Shown here: piece by piece, positions 14,544 through 21,440 of the stretch
Position numbering within the stretch: the first letter of the stretch is position 1
Layout: each line of letters starts with the position of its first letter
From: Flavobacteriales bacterium
GTDB taxonomy: Bacteria; Bacteroidota; Bacteroidia; Flavobacteriales_F; PHOS-HE28
DNA: 21,440 nt
NCBI GenBank assembly: GCA_016710685.1
Contig: JADJVC010000003.1
Location: forward strand, 1 to 21,440
Direction of reading: 5' to 3'
The notes under the pieces: model-generated
The model's database searches: none
What the model was told of the DNA's origin: nothing
Seen by the model: only the letters and a program-made list of their open reading frames with translations
Translations under genes and position numbers: made by a program

Positions 14544-16392
14544 GATCAAACTCCATATACCGGTCCAGCAGCAATTGAAGCTCTGCCTTACCGGTATGCA
14601 ATAAGCGTTGCGCATCGATTGTGCGGCTGCTGTCGCGTAGTTCGATCACGCGCTTGCCGTTGTCGTCGAACACCACTTCTTGCGTGCTGTCCGCTATGCC
14701 GAAGCCGTTGTTGAAGGTCCAAAAAGCCTGATGCGGCGTGGCGTTGCTGAAGAGGTCGCGGCCCCAAGGGTATTGGCTGGGCCGCAGGCCCATTTGTGCG
14801 AGCAGGGTAACAGGGAAGTCCGCTTGACTGCCATAAGTGTTGTTTTGGGTTCCCCGGAATTGCGGCAACAACGCGCCGCCCATTACCAAGAAGGGGATGC
14901 GGTGCCGCGCAGCGCTGTACTGGGGCAGGTTGTGGGGTAGGCTGTGGCCATGGTCGGCCACTACGAAAATCAAGGAGTTTGCATACCATGGTTGCGTTTT
15001 CACGGAATCCAAGAAGGCACCCAAGCACCGGTCTGTATAATGCACGGCGTTGCGGTACAGCTGGCTGATGTCGCCTTTAAATCCTTCATCCACGTTGGCA
15101 TCGAACGGGTCGTGGCTGGTGGAGGTCATGATGATCTGGAAGAACGGTTTTGTTGCGGTGTTCGCGTCGCGCAGGTGGAAGTTGAAGAGTTCTTCATCGT
15201 AAGCTCCCCAGCGCGTGCGGCGCTTGATGGGGAAGGCGGTTTCATCGTAGACCTTGTCGAAGCCCATGGCATCCAAGTAGGAGCGGGTGTTGGCGAATGA
15301 GATGTCGCCGGCGTAGTAGTAGCGGCTGGAATAGCCAGCGCTGTCCAAGGTGCGCACCACGCTGGGCAGGCGGTCGAACTTGCCGAATTTGCGGATGATG
15401 GTGGTGGTGGGTTGCGAGGGGAAACCGCTGATGAGTGCGCACAGGCCTTGTTCCGTGCGGAAACCGGTGGAGTAGAAGTTGGTGAACAGCAGGCCATCCT
15501 TGCACAGGCGGGTGAATTGCGGTGCCACGCCGCTGTCGCCTCCGAGTGGTTCGATCACGTCCGCAGTCCAGCTTTCCAGCATGATCAGCAGGATGTTTGG
15601 CCGGTTGTTCGTGAGGATCCGCGTCGTGGGTCCGTCGGTGTGTGGATGGCCCGAAACGAATGCGCGGCGCGCCTCTTCCGTGGTCATGTAAGCGTATGGG
15701 TTTACTGTGAATTCGGCGGGTTCCACGGCGATTTCCATCAAGTTCCACAGTCCGTTCATCGCGGCGAGGTTGAGCACCGGCTTTGTGGAGAACCAGGCCC
15801 AGCTTTTATTGATCGGGTCATCCTGCGGGCCACCGCGCGCAGCCAGCACGCACAACACGGGCACAAGGACCGCAGTCGCGATGCGTGCGCCGCGTTTTCC
15901 CTTTCGGAAATCACGGAAGTGGTCAATTTTTTTCAGCAGGAAAAGGAAGAACAGACATTGCACAGCGGCTACCAAGAGCAGCATGACCATCCGGCCCAAG
16001 GCCATGGAGCCGGCCACCTCCGCCGGATAGCGTAGATAGCTGAGCGCTTTGCGGTCGATGCGTACGCCCCAAGCATCGAACAAGCCGATGTCCACCACGT
16101 TCACCAAGGCACTCACCACGATGCACGAAACCAGCACAAAGCGCACGGCCATACGCAGTACCTTCGATTCATTGAAAAGCAGTGGAATCGCAAAGAGGCT
16201 TGCCAACAGCAGCATGTAGCCCGTTGTTGCCAGGTCCATGGGCAGGCCGTGGAGGTGACTTTGCACAATTTCGCGCCAGCCAATACCGGCCAAATGCTGA
16301 TGGCTGAACGCAAGGAACAAATGCCGTTGCACGGTGAACAGCGCCATGAAGAGCAACGCCACAAGCCCGAAATAACGCAGATAGGACTTCAC
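14539..16392 (-). CDS. LTA synthase family sulfatase-fold membrane protein
   Basis: An intact 617-residue protein. The N-terminal third has about five hydrophobic helices (roughly 8-28, 55-73, 80-104, 130-153, 170-186). The C-terminal part (from about 265) is a periplasmic alkaline-phosphatase/sulfatase fold: NILLIMLESW with metal ligand Glu273, FRTEQGLCALISGFPSQP with Thr313 in the position of the catalytic threonine, TSTSHDPF (His427) and VVADHGHSLPHN with Asp480-His481. This layout is that of LtaS/OpgB-type phosphoglycerol or phosphoethanolamine transferases, with no cysteine for a formylglycine sulfatase. Substrate unknown. The start is GTG at 16390-16392, chosen because it gives a basic residue run before helix 1. 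It lies 13 bp behind the M1 peptidase stop, so the two probably share a transcript. Confidence 0.9.
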   Translation of the reverse strand: MKSYLRYFGLVALLFMALFTVQRHLFLAFSHQHLAGIGWREIVQSHLHGLPMDLATTGYMLLLASLFAIPLLFNESKVLRMAVRFVLVSCIVVSALVNVVDIGLFDAWGVRIDRKALSYLRYPAEVAGSMALGRMVMLLLVAAVQCLFFLFLLKKIDHFRDFRKGKRGARIATAVLVPVLCVLAARGGPQDDPINKSWAWFSTKPVLNLAAMNGLWNLMEIAVEPAEFTVNPYAYMTTEEARRAFVSGHPHTDGPTTRILTNNRPNILLIMLESWTADVIEPLGGDSGVAPQFTRLCKDGLLFTNFYSTGFRTEQGLCALISGFPSQPTTTIIRKFGKFDRLPSVVRTLDSAGYSSRYYYAGDISFANTRSYLDAMGFDKVYDETAFPIKRRTRWGAYDEELFNFHLRDANTATKPFFQIIMTSTSHDPFDANVDEGFKGDISQLYRNAVHYTDRCLGAFLDSVKTQPWYANSLIFVVADHGHSLPHNLPQYSAARHRIPFLVMGGALLPQFRGTQNNTYGSQADFPVTLLAQMGLRPSQYPWGRDLFSNATPHQAFWTFNNGFGIADSTQEVVFDDNGKRVIELRDSSRTIDAQRLLHTGKAELQLLLDRYMEFDQ

Positions 16393-16405
16393 TTTCGACT
16401 TGGGT

Positions 16406-18781
16406 TCAGTGGACGATATGCAGGCGACCCAGTGTAAGCGTGTCGCCCGAAGCGGGTATCACGTTCAGAAAGGCAACTTGCGAGGGAATTTTTTGGAAAC
16501 ATCCACGTTCGTCTGTTTTCCCGATGCATTGAGGGAGATCGATTACGGCCTTGGATATCAAGCACCACGACCTTATACGCACCGGCCGGGAAGGCGGGTG
16601 GAGCAAGAACGGAGACAGAACCGTTAGCCGGGTCAGGGAAATACCGCCAGCCCTCCGTCTTTACCGGTACGGCACCGATGCCCACGGGTTGGGAGCGCCA
16701 TGCGATGGCATAATCGCCTAAGTTCAAATTCGGCATGTCCAATCGTGCGTACTTGTCCGTGGCGCTGCCGATCGTGTTGATCGTAGCCGGCACCACACCC
16801 CAAGCGGTGGCGGGGTTGGGACGATAAAGCACCACAAGGCTGTCCTCGTTGAACGCCGTGCCACCGGCAGGTTGCATTAGCCCGGTATCGAAAGCGGTAA
16901 TGAGCCCGTCCCTTCCGTCCACGTTGAATTTCAACCCGTGGGGTTCATCCACGGGGAGTTGGCCTTCGATACGCCACCACCGGTCGGGCGAAACCGTGTA
17001 ACCCGCCAGCCCGTCCGCCGGGGTCCAGTATTCTTCAACACGAAGTGGGAAAGCCGAGGAGGTGAACGAAGAAGTAACGGTGATGTCCCGAATTGACGAG
17101 CGTGATCACGGGCGTAGGACCCGATCTCGCGGTCGTCAACGGTGGTTGCCAATGCCAAGCGTTCATCGTCGTTCAAGCGGATCGCCACCGGCTCGAACGG
17201 GCAACTCACAGTTATCACGGATGACGCTCCGCCGAGGTTTTGTATGGAACGCGCGCTATCGCCGGAAATCCCCACGCACCTCACGGAAACCGGCACGTTG
17301 TTGAACAAGGCCGCGCCGCCGCGTGTTTTTTGCCGGATGTGTACGGTGGCATCAAACGCGCCACCGCTTGGAACCACGCTGAACGAGTCCACCATGAAAG
17401 CGGCACCACCCGGCTGGAAGATCCAATCGTTGAAGAAGTCCGACATGTCCTGTCCGGTAGCAGCATTGAGCGCATCGCGCAGTTGCTCGCTGCTGATCGC
17501 ACTGAAAGCATGTTCCGCAAGCACGGTCTTGAACCCGGAGCTGAAGAGGCTGTCACCGAGGTAGCCACGCAAAGTGCGTGCAACGTCCGAACCTTTGGCA
17601 TACGAATGCGAGCCGTAAGTGATATCAGACGGAATCGCGTTGAGCGCAAACCAACCGCCATCGCGGATGTGCGTAGTGGCCGTTACATCATGATGGTTCT
17701 TGCGGGTCTCCGTTCTGTAAGTGTCCTCGCCGTGCAAGTCTTCCACGAAGAGGCTCGCACAGAAATCGGCGAAGCCTTCGTTGATGTACATCTCCTCCGG
17801 CCGGGCGCAGGTAATAAGGTTTCCGAACCAGTGGTGCGAAAGTTCGTGCGCTATGAGGTCCTCATCGGCAAGCGTGCCGTCCGCCGCGAAATCAGGATAG
17901 CAGATGTTGGTGGCATGTTCCATGGCACCTGCGGAAGTGAGCACGTAGCCCACACGATTCCAACGGTACGGCCCGAACCAGCGTTCGAACGTGTCAAAGG
18001 CCGGTTTCAGGTTGGCGAATGAAGCGCGCATGTCCGCAGTATCGCTGGGCAGTGCGGCCAGCAATACGGGGACGGTATCGCCACTTACGCTGGGAAAAGC
18101 ATCGTGGAGCATGGCGTAATTGCCAGCGGCTACGGAGGCGAGGTAGGCGGGAATGGATTCGTTTAATCGCCAATGGCTGATGGCTTCACCGCCGCCGAGG
18201 TCCTGCGTTGCGATCAAAGCGCCGTTGGCAACAACCGTGCGATCATTCGTGGTACGAACGAAGAATTCAAAAGGACAGCGCTCAACGAAATTGTCGAAAC
18301 AGGGTAACCACGATCGCCCGTAGGAATGCGGCACGGCATCGAAGGCCACGCCGAGGTCGTACTGGTAATTGGGCAAGGTGTAGAAACCGCCGAAGCCGCT
18401 GGGGTCGGTAGGCGGATTGCCGTGGTAGAACACGGAAGCCTGCAACGTATCGGCAGGCCCGAACGCAGCTCCGAGGTCCACGAGGAGCACTTCATTTGCT
18501 GGGTGAAGGTGCGCAGGTCACCGTTGATCACCACGGAATCCGCAGGCAGTAGCAAGTCCAAAGGAAGTTGCGATATCCCGTTCACCAATGGATGGAAACG
18601 GATGTCGGCCTGCCCGGCAATGATGCCGGACCCGGTGTTGGAAGGTCGAGGTGCAGGGTGGTGTGCAGCAGGTCGATGCTGTCGCTTCGGGTGGCGCTTC
18701 CACTACGGAATTCTGTGCATGGCTGGTGCTGGCTGCGAGAATTGCCGTAATGGCGATCAGGAGTTGGATCGTCCATTGCAT
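16406..18781 (-). CDS. Secreted M1 metallopeptidase with T9SS sorting domain (frameshifted)
   Basis: Gluzincin aminopeptidase of family M1, predicted to be secreted. ATG at 18781 gives the signal peptide MQWTIQLLIAITAILAASTSHAQ (hydrophobic core and AxA-like cleavage near residue 22). The N-terminal beta domain follows: IDLLHTTLHLDL, GSGIIAGQADIRFHPL, PADSVVINGDL. The main frame (18490-16931) holds YQYDLGVAFDAVPHSYGRSWLPCFDN, the substrate motif GAMEH (17915-17929, in place of GAMEN) and HELSHHWFGN (His codon at 17846-17848) with NEGF 18 residues after the second His: the full HEXXHX18E zinc site. The C-terminus has FPDPANGSVSV, GAYKVVVLDIQGR and FLNVIPASGDTLTLGRLHI, a type A T9SS sorting domain (about 16640-16406). 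Frameshifts near 18700, 18620, 18490, 16950 and 16560. About 792 codons. Confidence 0.92.
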
Positions 18782-18885
18782 GAATGGTCTCGTTGCATTT
18801 TCCGGCCACGGTGCGGCGAAGTTACCAAGCACAGGCAAGTCGGGCAGGTTGTGCGGGACATCCGCCGGATGGAAACCCGACCGGC

Positions 18886-18893
18886 TATCTTTG
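18886..18893 (+). promoter_or_regulatory. Candidate -7 element upstream of the TPR-like gene
   Basis: TATCTTTG matches the Bacteroidota -7 consensus TAnnTTTG and lies 32 bp before the ATG at 18926, in the divergent spacer. The -33 TTG at proper spacing is not evident. No matching element is seen on the - strand for the M1 gene. Confidence 0.4.
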
Positions 18894-18925
18894 CCGAAGC
18901 GATGGCCCTATGGCCCCCTAAGCGC

Positions 18926-20460
18926 ATGAAGCCAAGCCCGGAGCTATACGACCTCATTCATTCATTGACGAAATCGGAGAAGCGGTTTTTCAAGCTGCAC
19001 TCCGCGTTACAGAGCGGCGAGAAGAATTACTTGCGGTTGTTCGATGCGATACATGCGCAGTCGGGCGGTTACGATGAAGCGGCGTTGAAGAAGCAGTTCG
19101 CCAAGGAGACCTTCATACAGCACTTGCCCTCGGAAAAGAACCACTTGTACAAGTTGATCTTAAAAGCGCTACGTTCCTATCACGCCGAATCCAGTGTGAG
19201 CGGGCAGTTGAAACAGCAGGTCAGCAACATCGAGATCCTCTATAATAAATCGCTCTATGAGGAGGCCTCGAAGGTCTTGGTGCGTGCGAAGAGGGTGGCG
19301 AAAGAGAACGAGGCGCTACTACCTGTGGTTCGAGCTTTTGACCTGGGAGAAGATGCTGCTGGAGGAGGCATACCAAAGCGGCAATTTCAGCAATGACGTG
19401 GGTGAACTGACCGCTGAGGAAGACATCGTGCTGGGTAAGTTGCGCAACTTGGCGGCTTACCATGTGTTGTACGCCAACATCAACTACGTGTTCCGCAGTG
19501 GTGGTTATGTGCGCACGCCGGAGGAGCATGCTATCGTGGAGGAGATCAGCGACCATCCGTTGATCAAAGGGAAGAACACGGCCTTGAGCGACCGGGCCGC
19601 GAGCATTTGCCTGTACACTCAGGGCTTCTGCTTTTGGGCGCGGCGCGATTGGGATACCAGCTATGCGAAGTTCAAGCGGGCGAAGGAGATCTTGGACAAC
19701 CGCCCAGTGCTGCGCAGGATCGCCGAAGCGCTATGTACGCACTTGCTACTACATCGTACAATGCGAGATCGAGCTTGGGAAGTACGACAGTGCCCGGGCG
19801 AACATCAAGCACCTGCGGTCCCTTACAGGTGATCCCGGCTTCTCGGATGTCGACATCAAGCAGCAGGTGTTCAACAGCAGTTGGTCCGCCGAGTTGCGTC
19901 TATTGGATCGCATGGGCGATTACAAGGCCGCGATCGCCTTGGAAAACCCATCGTTCAACATATGGGGCGGATGCAGCGCGAATATGACCTGGAGTTCCGC
20001 TTCCTGCTGTCAACGGCACATTTCGGCGCGGTGATCTTAGCCGTTCCCCTGCATTGGCTGAACCGCTTGCTGAACGACCCTGAGCCCACCTTGCGGCAAG
20101 ACCTTTACACGTACGCAAAGTTGTTCAATCTGGTGGTGCACTACGAGATGGGCAACAACGAACTTGTGGAATACATCTCCCGAAGTACCAAACGCTTCTT
20201 GACCAAGCGCAGCCGCGCTTATGGTGTGGAAGCGGCATTGGTGGAGCATGTGCGCAAACTGGCCAAGACCTCTGGTGCGGAGGCTAAACACGGCCTTTTC
20301 GTTTCGTTGGAAGCGAAGTTGAATGAGTTGATGGAAGACCCGGACGAAAGCACGGTGCTGAAGTATTTCAACATCTGCGCCTGGGTGCGGTCAAAGGTGC
20401 AGGGCATCACTATGGCGGAAGCAGTGCGCAAAAGTCGCTGCCTTAAAGAAGACGAATTAG
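18926..20460 (+). CDS. Conserved protein of unknown function (frameshifted)
   Basis: I recognise the style of this protein as a conserved Flavobacteriales protein without a known function. The start at 18926 reads MKPSPELYDLIHSLTKSEKR (residues 1-20), FFKLHSALQSGEKNYLRLFDAI, QHLPSEKNHLYKLILKALRSYHAE, IEILYNKSLYEEASKVLVRAKRVA. It continues in other frames with YYLWFELLTWEKMLLEE, DWDTSYAKFKRAKEIL, CEIELGKYDSARANIKHLRSL and DLYTYAKLFNLVVHYEMGNNELVEYISRST. It is all-helical, without a signal peptide or membrane segment, and the YDSARANI/YAKFKRAKEIL pairs resemble TPR-type helices, so a cytoplasmic scaffold is possible but unproven. An in-frame ATG at 18902 would add eight residues. Frame shifts near 19315, 19735, 19970 and 20430. 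The inferred end is TAG at 20458-20460. About 511 codons. Confidence 0.85.
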
Positions 20461-20472
20461 GTTTTTCTAAGC

Positions 20473-20508
20473 TCGGCATGAGCACTTGCGCTCGTGCCGA
20501 ATTGTTTT
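20473..20508 (+). terminator. Terminator-like hairpin between convergent genes
   Basis: TCGGCATGAGC (20473-20483) pairs with GCTCGTGCCGA (20490-20500) with one T-G wobble and a 6-nt loop. It is followed by ATTGTTTT (20501-20508) on the + strand. It sits between the stop at 20460 and the end of the opposite gene at 20513. On the - strand no T-run follows, so it mainly serves the + gene. Confidence 0.65.
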
Positions 20509-20512
20509 CGGA

Positions 20513-21440
20513 CTACTCTAAGCCTGAACGCATCTCGTTCTTCTCCACCACCTTGAACTCAGTCCGGCGGTTGGCTTGGTGCTGGGCCCGTGCAAGGCAC
20601 GTCGTTCACGCAACCGTTCACGGGCATGGTCTCCCACTAGCCTTTGGCAGCGATGTGGTCCGGGTCCACGCCATGGCGCACCAAGTAGTCCACTGCGCTT
20701 TTTTGCCCGTGCGTCGCTCAATACCAAGTTGTACGTATCACCACCACGGCTGTCCGTATGTGATCCCAGTTCAAAGTAGAACTTGGGGTTGTCCTTGAAC
20801 ATCACGGCCACTTTGTCCAACTCACGGCGGCATCCGGCCTGATGTCCCATTTATCGTAGTCGTAGAAAATGTCCGCTACGATCATGGGCTGCACCACGGG
20901 CACGGACCCATCTGGATGTTGGCCTGCACGGCGGTACTTAGCCCCAGTCCTTTCGTGCTCAATGGCCGGCTCTGGGTTCAGCATGCCTTCGTGGTTGGCC
21001 ATTAACTGGGTAGTCCGTGTTAGGTTCCAGCGGGATCCAAATCTTCCGTCGGGACCAGCTACCAACGTGGTGTCGGTGCCTTTGTCCAGGTTGCGCAAGG
21101 TGAGCAAGGCTCCGGGCAAAGGCTCTCCCCGTCCGTGCATTGGTGACGCATCCCTTCGGCGAAGAAACCGGCGGTTGCACTTTCAGTGCATAAAGCTGGT
21201 CGGTAACGCTGCGCGAACTGCTGAAATAGCCGGGTGCCGGTGCTGTCCAACCACAGGCCAAAGTCGTCCCGGGTCGTGTTCACGGGTAACCCATGTTCTG
21301 CGGTTCGCTCCACCACGGTCCCCTTCCAAATGGGTTTCAAAGATGTCCAAGCCGCCCATAGTTGGTATGCCCTGCGCTTGAAAAGTAGAGCGAGTTGCCA
21401 ACTGTGGTCGGAACATCGTCACCGGCGGTGTTGATGGTGG
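20513..21440 (-). CDS. OmpA-family outer membrane protein (5' partial, frameshifted)
   Basis: C-terminal part of a peptidoglycan-associated envelope protein. Its N-terminus lies beyond the window. Reading from the right end, the pieces are FQAQGIPTMGGLDIFE (a PD40/WD40-like propeller repeat, about 21320-21385), DDFGLWLDSTGTR and YFSSSRSVTDQLYALK (another propeller end), then GCVTNARTGEPLPGALLTLRNLDKGTDTTLVAGPDGRF (a carboxypeptidase-regulatory/CNA-B-like domain, about 21160-21030). The OmpA domain follows: VADIFYDYDKWDIRPDAAVELDKVAVMF, FELGSHTDSRGGDTYNLVLSDARA (about 20770-20700), the YLVRHGVDPDHIAAKGYGE segment and the end RRTEFKVVEKNEMRSGLE with the stop at 20513-20515. The propeller-CRD-OmpA order is that of PorE-like T9SS proteins, but Bacteroidota have many paralogs. 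At least six frame changes. Confidence 0.88.

Noticed and set aside
15412..16035. 207-codon open frame on the + strand inside the LTA-synthase-like gene
   Set aside because: Antisense shadow of an intact gene with complete catalytic motifs.
17240..18022. 260-codon open frame on the + strand inside the M1 peptidase gene
   Set aside because: It is antisense to the zinc-site region of the peptidase, whose motifs are clear. The + strand translation has no family features.

Overview
The window is a chromosomal housekeeping region of a member of the Bacteroidota, most likely Flavobacteriales-like with fairly high GC. The evidence is the ribosomal-protein order ending in rplQ-carA-eno, A-rich start contexts with little Shine-Dalgarno signal, TAnnTTTG-type -7 elements, a 38-residue L36 of the Bacteroidota type, an M1 peptidase with a type IX secretion (T9SS) C-terminal domain, and an OmpA-family protein with beta-propeller and carboxypeptidase-regulatory-like parts. 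The taxon is inferred from gene content and not from a search.

Positions 1-11804 (+ strand) hold the end of the S10 cluster plus the spc and alpha clusters: rpsC (5' cut)-rplP-rpmC-rpsQ-rplN-rplX-rplE-rpsN-rpsH-rplF-rplR-rpsE-rpmD-rplO-secY-map-infA-rpmJ-rpsM-rpsK-rpsD-rpoA-rplQ, closed by a rho-independent terminator. adk is not present between secY and map. carA (carbamoyl phosphate synthetase small subunit) and eno (enolase) follow on the same strand. From 14539 to 18781 two genes lie on the - strand: an M1 metallopeptidase with a signal peptide and T9SS sorting domain, and downstream of it an LTA-synthase/sulfatase-fold membrane protein. A divergent + strand gene (18926-20460) encodes a conserved protein of unknown function. 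A convergent - strand gene (20513 to the window end) encodes the C-terminal part of an OmpA-family protein.

Sequence quality is uneven. Nearly every gene in 1-8186 carries several frameshifts and scattered substitutions, although all are essential translation genes recognisable piecewise in alternating frames. Region 8252-16400 is nearly clean (one frameshift each in rpsD, rpoA and rplQ). Frameshifts return after 16400. I read this as uncorrected long-read indels, not gene decay. Boundaries in the first 8 kb are therefore reconstructed from homology and are approximate.

The most interesting unexplained structure is non-coding. Four spacers of 65-74 bp (map-infA, rpsM-rpsK, rpsK-rpsD, rpoA-rplQ) each carry a pair of short GC-rich inverted repeats just upstream of the next start codon, and a fifth spacer (rplN-rplX) carries one. 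Three of the spacers share the word GCGATGC/GCATCGC, twice as a perfect palindrome with core GCGATGCATGCATCGC. In the rpsK-rpsD spacer the two hairpins share an arm and exclude each other. The eno leader holds two further low-complexity arrays, a degenerate 7-bp tandem repeat and a CTCTGTG repeat.
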